DNA from: Polyangiaceae bacterium
GTDB taxonomy: Bacteria; Myxococcota_A; Polyangia; Polyangiales; Polyangiaceae
NCBI GenBank assembly: GCA_025937895.1
Contig: JAICQL010000003.1
Span: 1-64,000, forward strand
Direction: 5' to 3'
Length of the DNA stretch: 64,000 bases
The notes beneath the pieces were generated by a model that made no database searches, was not told the DNA's origin, and worked only from the letters and a program-made list of their open reading frames with translations. The translations under genes were made by a program, and so were the position numbers. Every line of letters begins with the position of its first letter. The stretch's first letter is position 1. This document shows positions 42,409 to 51,675 of this stretch, piece by piece.

Positions 42409-44013
42409 TCAGCTGCCGCTGGTGAGGCGCACGTTGACGCAGCTGGGCACGTCCGCCGCGAACGCGCCGTCCAGCGCGGGCCCCAGCTCTTCCACTCGCT
42501 CGACCCAGTAGCCCTTGCCGCCCAGCGCTTGCACCACCTGCTCGTAGTGGGAGTGCTCGAGTGACGTGGCGACCGCGCGTTCTCTGCCATAGATCTGGAC
42601 CTGTCCACGCCGCACCTGGTTCCAACCGGCGTCGTTGCCGATCACGGTGACCACGGGCAAGCGATGGCGAGCCAGCGCTTCAAACTCCATCGCGCTGAAC
42701 CCGAACGCGCCGTCGCCCGATACGATCACGCTGCGCGCGCGCGGCCGCGCCACGCTTGCTGCCAGCGCGTAGCCAGGGCCTACGCCCAGCGTGCCGAGCG
42801 GACCGGGATCGAGCCACAGCTGTGGCCAGGTGAGCGAGAGCGCCTGGGCCACGCTGGCCACGAAATCCCCGCCATCGCCGATGACGATCGAGTCGTTGCC
42901 CAGCCGCTTTGCCAGCTCGTGACAGACGCGCAGCGGGGTGGGCGGGTTGACGTTGCTCTCCATCTCGGCACGCAGAGTCGACTTGCGCGCGAGCTCCACC
43001 CCGTCCAGCTCCTCCAGCCACTGCGGCGTGCGCTTCTTCTCGGCGCGCTCCAGCAAGGACTCCAGAAATAGTCCCACGTCCGCGTTGATCGCGAGATCCA
43101 GGGTGCGATTGTGACCGAGCTGGGCAGCGTCGATGTCCACCTGCACCACGCGTGCGTCCGTGTTCCAGAGCGGCGCACGACCGTAGCCGACCCGGAAGTC
43201 CAGCGGGGTGCCGAGCACGAACACCAGGTCACTGCGCTCGAGCGCGTGACGGCGCGAGTGCGAGAAGAGGGAGGGGTGGGTCGGCTCTAGCGCACCGCGC
43301 GCCAGGCCGTTCAGGTAGAAGGGCAGCTGCAGGTGCTGAGTGAGCCGCTCCAGGATGGCCTGACGGGGGCTCCAGCGGAGCTGCGAGCCCACGATGAAGC
43401 AAGGCCGCTCCGCGGCCTCGAGCAGGCGCGCCGCGCGCTCCGCGCTCTCTGGATCGCAGCCCGGGCGGGCGGGTGCCAGCGGGCTGGTGGGCGGCGGCTC
43501 ATCGCTGGCGCTCGCCATCAGCAGATCCAGCGGTGCCTCCAGGTACACGGGGCCGGGCAGCCCCGCCTGCGCGATGCGAAACGCGCTGTCGATGTACTCC
43601 TGGATGCGGCGAGTCTCGGGGATCTGCGCGGCCCACTTGCTGACGGGCGCCATCAGCCGAACCGAGTCCAGGTCCTGCAGCGAGCCCATGTCAGCGAGCG
43701 AGCGCGGCCCTGCGCCGCCCAGGCAGATCAACGGTACGCCAGCGCGCTGGGCGTTGGCCATTGCGGTGATGGTATTGGCCACGCCAGGGCCTGCCGTGAC
43801 CAGCGCGATCCCGGGTCGACCCGTGATGCGCGCGTGAGCATCCGCGGCGAAGCCCGCTGTCTGTTCGTGACGGGTGTCGAAAAGGCGGATGCCCTCGTCG
43901 ACGCAACCGTCGTAGATCGCCTGGATGTGAATGCCGCAAAGCGTGAACACGGCATCCACGCCGTGGCGCCTGAGGGCACGAGCGATCAAACGCCCTCCGT
44001 GAACCTGCCCCAT
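42409..44013 (-). CDS. Thiamine-diphosphate enzyme, acetolactate synthase large subunit-like
   Basis: DTRHEQTAGFAADAHARITGRPGIALVTAGPGVAN, VSGDGAFGFSAMEFEALARHRLPVVTVIGNDAGWN. Confidence 0.9.
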   Translation of the reverse strand: MGQVHGGRLIARALRRHGVDAVFTLCGIHIQAIYDGCVDEGIRLFDTRHEQTAGFAADAHARITGRPGIALVTAGPGVANTITAMANAQRAGVPLICLGGAGPRSLADMGSLQDLDSVRLMAPVSKWAAQIPETRRIQEYIDSAFRIAQAGLPGPVYLEAPLDLLMASASDEPPPTSPLAPARPGCDPESAERAARLLEAAERPCFIVGSQLRWSPRQAILERLTQHLQLPFYLNGLARGALEPTHPSLFSHSRRHALERSDLVFVLGTPLDFRVGYGRAPLWNTDARVVQVDIDAAQLGHNRTLDLAINADVGLFLESLLERAEKKRTPQWLEELDGVELARKSTLRAEMESNVNPPTPLRVCHELAKRLGNDSIVIGDGGDFVASVAQALSLTWPQLWLDPGPLGTLGVGPGYALAASVARPRARSVIVSGDGAFGFSAMEFEALARHRLPVVTVIGNDAGWNQVRRGQVQIYGRERAVATSLEHSHYEQVVQALGGKGYWVERVEELGPALDGAFAADVPSCVNVRLTSGS

Positions 44014-44150
44014 CTTCGCCCCGTATCTCCCTGCTGTGCCTCTGGGCTGCCGCGCGCAGGCTGCCCCCGCACACCCCGTGATACGGCGGACTACCCTCCC
44101 AACTACAGCCGGCGCAGCGGTCAGACCAGCGCGCGCGGGGTCGCCAGAGC

Positions 44151-44220
44151 GAGCAACGGAGCTCGGGTCAACGGAGCTCGGGTCAACGGAGCTCGGGTCA
44201 ACGGAGCGGGGTCAATGTAG
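44151..44220. repeat. 15-bp tandem array at the stop codon of the PglZ-domain gene
   Basis: gctcgggtcaacgga x3 (44161-44205) with degenerate ends; the end copy contains the stop codon (44212-44214). Confidence 0.9.
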
Positions 44221-45999
44221 GCCAGGTGCGATCCCCGCGCGGGAGCGGGGGCTGCGCAAGAGCCATGCGGACGCCGGCACGAGCACCTGCTCCGGCAGAG
44301 CGCCCCCGCGCTGGGCCGCACCCGTACCTCGCTCGTTCGCCTGCCAGTGGAAGCCGTGATCGCCGAAGATGACGACCATCGTGTCGGGCGCCTGGCTCTT
44401 TAGCCACGGTTCGATCTCGTCGGCCAGGCTGCGGGCCATGCGCTCGATCCGGCGGGACTCCACCTCACCGGGCTTTGCCAGCTCGGCCGCCAGTCGGTCG
44501 AGGCGAAACAGCTCGCGCGTGCCCACGCGTAGCGGCTGGATGCCCGAGCGCGCCTCGGGCTCCGCCGGCTTGCCGGGCTGAGCGGGACGCGGTCGGAGCG
44601 CACTTGCCGAACCTGTCTCCGCCAGCCGCTGCGCCACGGAGTTGCTGGGCAGCGCCGCCCAGAGCAGGGCCTGGTCACGGCAGACAGCTTGCCCTGCCAG
44701 GCGCTGTTCGAGCTCCTCATTCAGGCGCTGCCCCAGATCAAAGCGCATGCAATCCACCAGCAGCAGCTCGCAGCTGCGCGCACGATATTGATTGAGCCAG
44801 CGCAGCACGACGTCGAAGATGTCGCGCACCATCGTTGGCCGTCGAGCGTGCCCGTTCAGCGTCTTGAAGGCAGCCGCGTAGCTCTGCGCAAAGCCCTCTG
44901 CCCAGCTGTCCACTGCGGCCCGCAGCTCTTCGGGCGCGTAGCCGCTCGCCACCTCGCGCATCAGCGGCACATACGCGGTCATGAAGGCGCGCTCCACGCT
45001 GGCGTGCTGCTTCGGTCCATTCATGCTCCTCAGCTGGGCCAGCCAGGAGGCGCAGCGGCGCTGTAGCTCGGCTCGCTGCTCTGCGCTGCCAGGCGCCCCG
45101 CCAGCGGCGAGCTCGCTGCTGCGCGGCGGCAGGTCACTCGAAGCCGGGACGGCCGCGCTCGAGTCCGCCGGGGCTGTGTTGGCAGGCTCGGGAGAGGCTG
45201 GCTCGCCGTGCGAGGCGGCTGGCTCGCCGTGTGAAGCGGCTGGCTCGCCGTGCGAGCTGGCGGGCTCGGCAGCTGCCTCTGCAGCCGCAGGGTATCGCAC
45301 GGGCAGCTCCGCCGGCGCAGTGGAGGAGCCTGCGTCGATGAACGCCGCGACATCGGGAGGCGCGAGCGCCGTATCGGTAGCGTACGAGGCCGGGGGCGTC
45401 GAGCTGGGGGAGCTAGACACAGGCTCGCCAGAATTCGGTTCGCAAGAAGCAGCGTCGCCAGAGCTGGAGACAGCGTCGTATTCGATGTGCGCCACCCGCC
45501 CTGCCAGGGAGGCCAGTGGCAGCCACTCGCGCAGACGCTGCGGCGCACCGGCCACGCACAGCTGCGCGCTCTGCTCGGGCAGCAGGATCTGCAGCGGCTC
45601 CAGCTCGGCAAAAGCAAACATGCGCCGGAGCGCGTGGCTGTCCTCGACGCTCAGACCGCCGGCAGTATCGGCGATGCCCTCCAGGCTGGTGAAGCGCAGC
45701 GCGATGCCGCCAGCGCCGAGCAGGCGCGAGCGGTACAGCTGGTCACTGAGGCTGGTCTCCAAGGAGTCACGCGGGCCGTAGCCCGCAGGCGCGGCGCCCA
45801 GGCGCTCCAGCTGGGCCTCGATCGACGCCAGGACGAACGCCATCAACCGGCTCCGGTGCTCTGCTCCGGGGCCAGGCAGGACCACCTCCACCCGCTCCGC
45901 GGCACGAGCAGCCGCTTCGAAGCTACTCGCGTCCGTGGTGATGGCAGGGGGTAGAGAGCGAGTGGCGAGTCCCGAGCTATTCGCCGCCAGCGTGGTCAT
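44212..45999 (-). CDS. PglZ-domain (alkaline phosphatase superfamily-like) protein
   Basis: ELLLVDCMRFDLGQRLNEEL, LPSNSVAQRLAETGS, TMVVIFGDHGFHW; start at 45999 preferred to 46245. Confidence 0.72.
   Translation of the reverse strand: MTTLAANSSGLATRSLPPAITTDASSFEAAARAAERVEVVLPGPGAEHRSRLMAFVLASIEAQLERLGAAPAGYGPRDSLETSLSDQLYRSRLLGAGGIALRFTSLEGIADTAGGLSVEDSHALRRMFAFAELEPLQILLPEQSAQLCVAGAPQRLREWLPLASLAGRVAHIEYDAVSSSGDAASCEPNSGEPVSSSPSSTPPASYATDTALAPPDVAAFIDAGSSTAPAELPVRYPAAAEAAAEPASSHGEPAASHGEPAASHGEPASPEPANTAPADSSAAVPASSDLPPRSSELAAGGAPGSAEQRAELQRRCASWLAQLRSMNGPKQHASVERAFMTAYVPLMREVASGYAPEELRAAVDSWAEGFAQSYAAAFKTLNGHARRPTMVRDIFDVVLRWLNQYRARSCELLLVDCMRFDLGQRLNEELEQRLAGQAVCRDQALLWAALPSNSVAQRLAETGSASALRPRPAQPGKPAEPEARSGIQPLRVGTRELFRLDRLAAELAKPGEVESRRIERMARSLADEIEPWLKSQAPDTMVVIFGDHGFHWQANERGTGAAQRGGALPEQVLVPASAWLLRSPRSRAGIAPGLH
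45193..45263. repeat. In-frame 21-bp repeats (EPAASHG) in the PglZ-domain gene
   Basis: gctggctcgccgtg(c/t)ga... about three copies. Confidence 0.8.
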
Positions 46000-46175
46000 G
46001 GAGCACCCATGCCGGATCGAGCCGTAGTGGCCCAATTTTTCGCGCGCTCGCGTGCGCTCGGACCGGGAGTACGCGGCGCGGCCGAGCGCGTCCGGCGGTG
46101 CGTGGCACCCGTCTTCCGGCGCTCGGAAAAATTCGAATCCGCTCGGGTGTTTGACCTTAGTGCGGCGGATGATCG

Positions 46176-46203
46176 TTGACGCGCGCGGGAAGCGAGTTAG
46201 TTT
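46176..46203 (+). promoter_or_regulatory. Putative promoter for the candidate ncRNA
   Basis: TTGACG (46176-46181), 16-bp spacer, TAGTTT (46198-46203). Confidence 0.4.
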
Positions 46204-46208
46204 ACTAG

Positions 46209-46446
46209 GCGAGTTCCCTCTGCGGAGCTCGAACGGTGCGCTCAATGGATCCCTGACATGATCGAACCAGGGACTCGAGAGCAGGCGGAGTGCTAGGCCC
46301 GGATACTTTTCACCGGGAAGCCGGAAGCCGACAACGAGAGTCCCACCTAGCGAAGCTAGGGGTTCATTGTACGATTATCACCTTCGGCTCATGCGGTACG
46401 GAACCGCCTCGAGTGGGTCGGCTTTGCCGGCCCACTCTCTTTTTGT
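46209..46446 (+). ncRNA. Candidate structured RNA, unclassified (independent sRNA or cis-regulatory leader)
   Basis: Intergenic; hairpins 46250-46273, 46298-46317, 46346-46360, 46393-46407; closing stem 46274-46288/46404-46413; intrinsic terminator at the end. Confidence 0.6.
46411..46446 (+). terminator. Rho-independent terminator
   Basis: GAGTGGGTCGGC-TTT-GCCGGCCCACTC (12-bp stem, one G:U) followed by TCTTTTTG. Confidence 0.9.
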
Positions 46447-46578
46447 GTGCTTTTGTCACGAATCGAAGGCAGCGCTCTGCTGCTTGCCCCTGGGTGGCCT
46501 GCTGAGCTGGGTGGACTCAGCGCGGGCAGCTGAAGCTCGCTGAGGACACGGCCCTACACGCGGTTTTGCTCGGCCCAG

Positions 46579-46632
46579 CAGCCCTGTGGCTACAGCCCCC
46601 GTGGCCAAGGTGCAGCCCCGTGGCTAAGGTCG
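46579..46632. repeat. Degenerate 20-bp tandem repeat (cagccccgtggc(t/c)aaggt)
   Basis: About 2.7 imperfect copies upstream of the cupredoxin-like gene. Confidence 0.6.
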
Positions 46633-46681
46633 CTTTCTCAGTGGCCGTCAGTCCGATATCGTGTGCAATATCGCCGCCATC

Positions 46682-47446
46682 ATGTTCTCCAGGTGCCAGG
46701 CACTGCTGACTCGTACGCGAAAGTCGGTCGTGCTGCTCGGCGCGCTCGCTTCGATTGCGTGGATATCCACAGCTCGTCCTGCTGCGGCCACCAACATTCG
46801 TGGTCGGCTCGTCGGTTTTGAGCACCTGAGAAACCCCATCTGGGTGGAAGCCAAGGACCCTGCACAACACGGCTACTCGTTTCGTGAGCCGGTCCCCACG
46901 GTTCCGGCAAACATGCGCAAGCTGTTTCCCGCGATCAGCAAGGAGCTCTGCATCGTCGCCCTCGGCAGTGGCACGGCCGGCGCCGTCAAGCCGGTGAGCG
47001 TACGCATCTCCGGCGGCCGCACCACGCCGGTGACCTTGGTCGTCGTTCCGGGTACCGAGCTTCGTTTCAAGAACTCGGATCCCTTCGATCATCGTCTGTA
47101 TGGAGTGGGCTTCGGCACGCTATCACCCTCGACCACGAGCAAGGGAGCGACTCGTCGCTGGACCGCGCTGGAGGCGGGGCGCTACGAGATCCGTGACGAG
47201 CTCACGCCCAGCCTGAAGATGTGGGTGGTGGCGGAGCCCACGGTGGCGGCCACCACCTTCCCGAGCAGCGACGGCAAGTTCACGCTCAGCGTCGATGATC
47301 CCGGTCAGTACAGCGTGCAGGCGTATTTCGCGGGCGAGCCAGTGGGCAAGCCGCTGAGCGTCGTGGTGGAGCGCCGCGACGTCGACGTCAGCAGCCGTCC
47401 GCTGGTCGTCGCAACCAAGGCTCCGGTCGAGGACAGCAATCCGTAA
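46682..47446 (+). CDS. Secreted cupredoxin/plastocyanin-like hypothetical protein
   Basis: Signal-peptide-like N-terminus; VTLVVVPGTELRFKNSDPFDHRLYGVG; overlaps next gene at TAATGA. Confidence 0.7.
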   Translation: MFSRCQALLTRTRKSVVLLGALASIAWISTARPAAATNIRGRLVGFEHLRNPIWVEAKDPAQHGYSFREPVPTVPANMRKLFPAISKELCIVALGSGTAGAVKPVSVRISGGRTTPVTLVVVPGTELRFKNSDPFDHRLYGVGFGTLSPSTTSKGATRRWTALEAGRYEIRDELTPSLKMWVVAEPTVAATTFPSSDGKFTLSVDDPGQYSVQAYFAGEPVGKPLSVVVERRDVDVSSRPLVVATKAPVEDSNP

Positions 47447-49167
47447 TGATCGCCACTCGCTTCTGGATCGGTTTGCTCGGACTGACGCTCAGTGTGGCGG
47501 CGCTGGTCGCCTACCTTGCCGTGAGCATGCATGACCGCCTGGGCGTGCGCATGGCGGCAGAGGGCCTGTCCGCCGACAGCCGGGTCGTATCGTGGTACCT
47601 GAAGAACTCGGCGCGCGAGGGCGCAGCCCAGCTGATCCGCTTCGCAGGCAATGACAGCGTGGCGCGCGCTCTGGCCAGCGCCAACCGGGCAGAGCGGGGC
47701 GAGGTCGATGCGAGCACCCGCCGCCAGCTCAAGTCCACTCTCGCCAAGATCGCGCAAGAGCTGCCCAGGGACGAAGCGTTCGACGCCATCTTTGCCGTGT
47801 CTCAGAGCGGTGAGGTGGTGGCCAGCATCGGCTTCGATCAGGCGAGTGATCCCGATTTCGAGCTGGGCGGCTACCCAGTGGTCGCCGACGCGTTGCACGG
47901 CTACGTGCGCGACGACACCCTGGTCCTGGATCGGCTGTATCGCGTGATGGCCCGCCCCGTCGAGTTCGAGCTGGGCCAGCTGCCGGCCGGCGCCATCGTG
48001 GGGGCGCGCGTGGTGGACGATCGCTTTGCGGCCGAGCTGTCCGAGCGCACCGGCGCTGCGGTCGCGTTCTACAACGGCGGGCGGAGGATCGGGCTCGGTG
48101 CCCCCAGTACCTTTGATCGCTCAGGGCTCGATCAGATCGTCACGGACCTGCCCTCGCTGGAGAATGACGCGGACTATCGCGACAAGGGCCGCACCGACGT
48201 GCACCCGTTCCCGGATGGCCTGGCCGTGGTCTACGCACGCCTGCCGGGCGAGGCCTGGAAGCTCGGAGCTGGCTACGCGGTGGCTCGTCACGCGCCGCGC
48301 GTGCAGGGCATCGGTGGCGTGCTGAAGCAAGCCGACAGCAAGGACAAAGAGGCGGTGAGCGCGCTGGCGCTGCTGGCCATCGCGCTCGTCTCGATCGGAG
48401 TGGGCCTGGCGCTCTCCTTCGTCGAGTACACGCTGCCGCTGAAGGCGTTCAAGCAACAGGTCAAGGCCCTGTCCGCGGGCAAGGCCACGCAGCTCATCGT
48501 CGAACGGATGCGCGGCCCGTTCCGCCAGCTCGCGCTCGACCTCAACCTGGCCCTCGATCGCGCTCCGCGCTCCGCGCTGGGTGATGACGCACCGATAGCC
48601 GTCGGCTTCGACCAGGTGTTTGGCGATGCGCCCGCATCTTCCCCGCCCATGGCAGCATTTGGAGTGCCCGGATCCGTGCCGCCGGGCAGCTTCGCAGGGC
48701 TGCCGCCTGCCTCCACGGAGGTCAGCGCGCCGCAATACGGCCAGGTCAGCGCCGTGGGCTTTGACGCGGCCGCGGGCGCACGCGGCGCCCCTCCGCGGCG
48801 CCGCTCGCTCCAGCAGCCTATGGCTCAGGCGGAGCCCGCCTTTCCGGTGGCCGGTAGCGCCGCCGTCGCAATGGCTCAGCCCGCGGTTCAGGCCGAGCAC
48901 GCTCCCGCTCCAGCTCACCTGCCAGCGGACGCGGCCATCAATGGCAGCGATGTCGAGCCCGAGTGGATGCAGGTGTACAACGACTTCGTGCGCATCAAGC
49001 AAGACTGCGGCGAGGCGACCGAGGGCTTCACCTTTGAGCGTTTCAGCCAGGAATTGCGCAAGAATCGCGACAAGCTGCGGCGCGACCACGGCGTGCAGCG
49101 CGTACACTTCAGCGCCTACGTCAAGCAGGGCCGAGCCGCGCTGAAGGCCAAGCCCATCCGGGACTGA
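47446..49167 (+). CDS. MXAN_5187-like membrane protein with extracytoplasmic sensor-like domain
   Basis: N-terminal TM, Cache-like region, second TM, conserved C-terminal FVRIKQDCGEATEGFTFERFSQELRKNRDKL. Confidence 0.8.
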   Translation: MIATRFWIGLLGLTLSVAALVAYLAVSMHDRLGVRMAAEGLSADSRVVSWYLKNSAREGAAQLIRFAGNDSVARALASANRAERGEVDASTRRQLKSTLAKIAQELPRDEAFDAIFAVSQSGEVVASIGFDQASDPDFELGGYPVVADALHGYVRDDTLVLDRLYRVMARPVEFELGQLPAGAIVGARVVDDRFAAELSERTGAAVAFYNGGRRIGLGAPSTFDRSGLDQIVTDLPSLENDADYRDKGRTDVHPFPDGLAVVYARLPGEAWKLGAGYAVARHAPRVQGIGGVLKQADSKDKEAVSALALLAIALVSIGVGLALSFVEYTLPLKAFKQQVKALSAGKATQLIVERMRGPFRQLALDLNLALDRAPRSALGDDAPIAVGFDQVFGDAPASSPPMAAFGVPGSVPPGSFAGLPPASTEVSAPQYGQVSAVGFDAAAGARGAPPRRRSLQQPMAQAEPAFPVAGSAAVAMAQPAVQAEHAPAPAHLPADAAINGSDVEPEWMQVYNDFVRIKQDCGEATEGFTFERFSQELRKNRDKLRRDHGVQRVHFSAYVKQGRAALKAKPIRD

Positions 49168-49237
49168 GTCCATCCGGGACTGAGCCCATCCGGGACTGAG
49201 CCCATCCGGTACGGCACTGAGTCCATCCGGGACTGAG
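49153..49237. repeat. 16-bp tandem array starting in the last codons of the MXAN_5187-like gene
   Basis: (c/t)ccatccgggactgag x5, one copy carrying a 5-nt insertion; copy 1 = Pro-Ile-Arg-Asp-stop codons. Confidence 0.94.
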
Positions 49238-49337
49238 CCCGGCACGGCGAGCCAGCGGCGAGGCGCGCGGGCCTGGGGGCGAGCGGGTGAAATTCCCTTC
49301 GCGCGAGCGCGGGCCAGGTATTAGAAGCAAGCCCAGA

Positions 49338-50300
49338 ATGGCATCGCTGCACAAAGTCGTGATCATCGGTTCCGGCCCCGCCGGCCTCACCGCCGCAATC
49401 TATGCGGCACGGGCAAACCTCCAGCCGCTCTGCGTGGAGGGGTTCAACGCCGGAGGCCTGGTTCCTGGTGGCCAGCTGATGTTCACGACGGATGTCGAGA
49501 ACTATCCGGGCTTCCCCAAGGGGGTGACAGGCCAGGAGATGATGGAGCTGTTCCGGCAGCAGGCGGAGCACCAGGGCACGCGCTTCATCACTGCGGACGT
49601 GCAGCGCGTCGATCTCTCGGAGCGGCCCTTCAAGCTCTGGGTGGGTGAAGACGAGAATGAGCTGCATCTGGCCCAGAGTGTGATTATCGCCACCGGCGCG
49701 CGCGCCAACTACCTCGGCCTGCCCAGTGAAGACGCGCTGAAGAACCGTGGGGTGAGCGCGTGCGCGGTCTGTGACGGCGCGCTGTTTCGCAACAAGGATG
49801 TGGTGGTGGTGGGCGGCGGTGACACCGCGATGGAGGAGGCGAGCTACCTCGCTGGCCTGTGCAGTCACGTCACCTTGATTCATCGCCGCGACGAGTTCCG
49901 CGCGTCGCAGGCCATGCAGCGCCGCGTGCGGGAGAACCCGAAGATCCAGATCCTGACGAGCCACGTCGTGCAGGAAGTGATGGATCCCGCTCTGGGGCGA
50001 GTGACTGGCGTGCGAGTGCGCGATCTGAAAGCTGGCAGCGAGCGGCCGATCGAGTGCGCCGCGCTGTTCGTCGCGATCGGTCACACACCCATGGTCGACC
50101 TCTTCCGCGGGCAGCTGGAGACGCACCCCAATGGCTATCTGCGCGTGAAGCCGGGCAGCACTCACACGAGCGTGGAGGGCGTGTTCGCCGCGGGTGACGT
50201 GGCGGACTGGAACTATCGCCAGGCTGTGACGGCTGCGGGCACTGGCTGCATGGCAGCGCTCGACGCGGAGCGCTGGCTCGCCATTCACGGCTCGCACTGA
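49338..50300 (+). CDS. trxB: Thioredoxin reductase
   Basis: [47 protein letters not shown]; start 49338. Confidence 0.96.
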   Translation: MASLHKVVIIGSGPAGLTAAIYAARANLQPLCVEGFNAGGLVPGGQLMFTTDVENYPGFPKGVTGQEMMELFRQQAEHQGTRFITADVQRVDLSERPFKLWVGEDENELHLAQSVIIATGARANYLGLPSEDALKNRGVSACAVCDGALFRNKDVVVVGGGDTAMEEASYLAGLCSHVTLIHRRDEFRASQAMQRRVRENPKIQILTSHVVQEVMDPALGRVTGVRVRDLKAGSERPIECAALFVAIGHTPMVDLFRGQLETHPNGYLRVKPGSTHTSVEGVFAAGDVADWNYRQAVTAAGTGCMAALDAERWLAIHGSH

Positions 50301-50315
50301 GCCGGGGGAGGGGCT

Positions 50316-51236
50316 TCAGGTCGCTGCGGGCCGGTTGCGCTCGAGGTGGCGCAGCACCTCCTGCAGGTCCTCCCAGACCTCGCGCTTGGCCTGCGGCTGG
50401 CGCAGCAGGTATGCGGGATGGAACGTGGGCATCACCGGCACCTGGCCGCGGAAGAGCTTCCACTGCCCGCGCAGGCGCATGATGCCTGTCGTCGTGCCCA
50501 GCAGGCCCTGCACCGCCGTTGCGCCCAGCGCGATGATGACCCGGGGCTGCAGTAAACTGAGCTGCTCTTCCAGGTAGGGCCGGCACTGGGTCATCTCGTC
50601 CGGCTCCGGCTTGCGATTGCGCGGCGGACGGCACTTGACCACGTTGCACACGTACACGTCGTCCCGAGCCAGCTTCATCGCGGCGATCATCCGATCCAGC
50701 AGCTGGCCCGCGGGGCCGACGAAGGGCTCGCCCCGCCGATCCTCTTCTTCGCCGGGACCCTCACCCACGAACACCACGCCCGACCGGCCGCTGCCCCGCG
50801 CAAACACCGTCTGAGTCCGCTCGCGGTGCAGTGCGCAACGTGTGCAGCCCTTGATCTCTTCGGCCAGCTCGGCGAGCCGCCCGGCACCAGGGGCGATCGG
50901 CAGCGAGACATGCACTCCGCTGGCAGGCGCTGAAGCCGCTGGGGCGGGAGCCTTGGCAATGGGCGCCGCCGCTGGTGCTGGGCCCCGCTGCGACGGCACC
51001 GCAGCCTCGCGCTGCGGGCGAGGCAACGCTGGCGAAGACGCAGGCCGGGGCTCCACCCGAGGCCTGTTCTCCACGTGAGCTCTGGCCTCGACCTGACGCG
51101 GCGGAGCTGCGGGCACTCCCCACGCCCCCGAGCCCTCCAGCAGCTCCAGCTGTGCCCGCAGCGCACCGCAGAGCTCTGCCAGCTCTCTGCGCAGCTCTGC
51201 GCCCGTCAGTTCCCGCGTCTCCGATGTGCCGTCCAC
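50316..51236 (-). CDS. Uracil-DNA glycosylase, Fe-S (family 4/5-like)
   Basis: CTRCALHRERTQTVFA, VGEGPGEEEDRRGEPFVGPAGQLLDRM, MPTFHPAYLLR; GTG start 51236. Confidence 0.92.
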   Translation of the reverse strand: MDGTSETRELTGAELRRELAELCGALRAQLELLEGSGAWGVPAAPPRQVEARAHVENRPRVEPRPASSPALPRPQREAAVPSQRGPAPAAAPIAKAPAPAASAPASGVHVSLPIAPGAGRLAELAEEIKGCTRCALHRERTQTVFARGSGRSGVVFVGEGPGEEEDRRGEPFVGPAGQLLDRMIAAMKLARDDVYVCNVVKCRPPRNRKPEPDEMTQCRPYLEEQLSLLQPRVIIALGATAVQGLLGTTTGIMRLRGQWKLFRGQVPVMPTFHPAYLLRQPQAKREVWEDLQEVLRHLERNRPAAT

Positions 51237-51258
51237 GTCACCTCCAGAGTGCGGGAGT

Positions 51259-51675
51259 TCATCGGGGGCTGCAAGCCGGCCCGGCGGGAACGCACAGACC
51301 GGAAGTCGGGCCGTCGGTTTGCTCCGGCGCAGGCGGGCGGCAATGTTCGGATGGGGAAAGGACCAGAGCCGCCCGGGCGTGCTGATCGGCGATGCGCAGG
51401 TGCGCCTCCGCTTTCGACGAGGAGCCTTGAGCCCGCTCCAGCTCGGCGAAGTGCAGCTGACTTCGTGCCACCGCGAGCTCGCGCGGCGCACAGCGCAGCG
51501 CGCCGCTCGCTTCCGCCTCCAGGATGGCCTGACCGATGCGCGCGATGTGCTGATCTATCAGCGGGTCACGCACACACCCCGTCGCCCAGCACCAGCTCAG
51601 CGTGAGCCCTGCAAAATGCCAGGCCCCCAGCGCTGATTGCGCTCCTGCCCCGGCCGCGCGTGACCCGGAGCGCAT
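51259..51675 (-). CDS. DUF4398-like small exported protein
   Basis: APRELAVARSQLHFAELERAQGSSSKAEAHLRIADQHARAAL. Confidence 0.65.
   Translation of the reverse strand: MRSGSRAAGAGAQSALGAWHFAGLTLSWCWATGCVRDPLIDQHIARIGQAILEAEASGALRCAPRELAVARSQLHFAELERAQGSSSKAEAHLRIADQHARAALVLSPSEHCRPPAPEQTDGPTSGLCVPAGPACSPR

Noticed and set aside
44212-45999. BREX defence island
   Set aside because: Only a PglZ-like domain is present; no other BREX components are nearby
46209-46446. tmRNA, SRP RNA or RNase P RNA
   Set aside because: Lacks CCA-type tRNA-like end, GGAAGGAAGCAG-type SRP loop and GAGGAAAGTCCGGGC P4 signature; 6S RNA remains undecided
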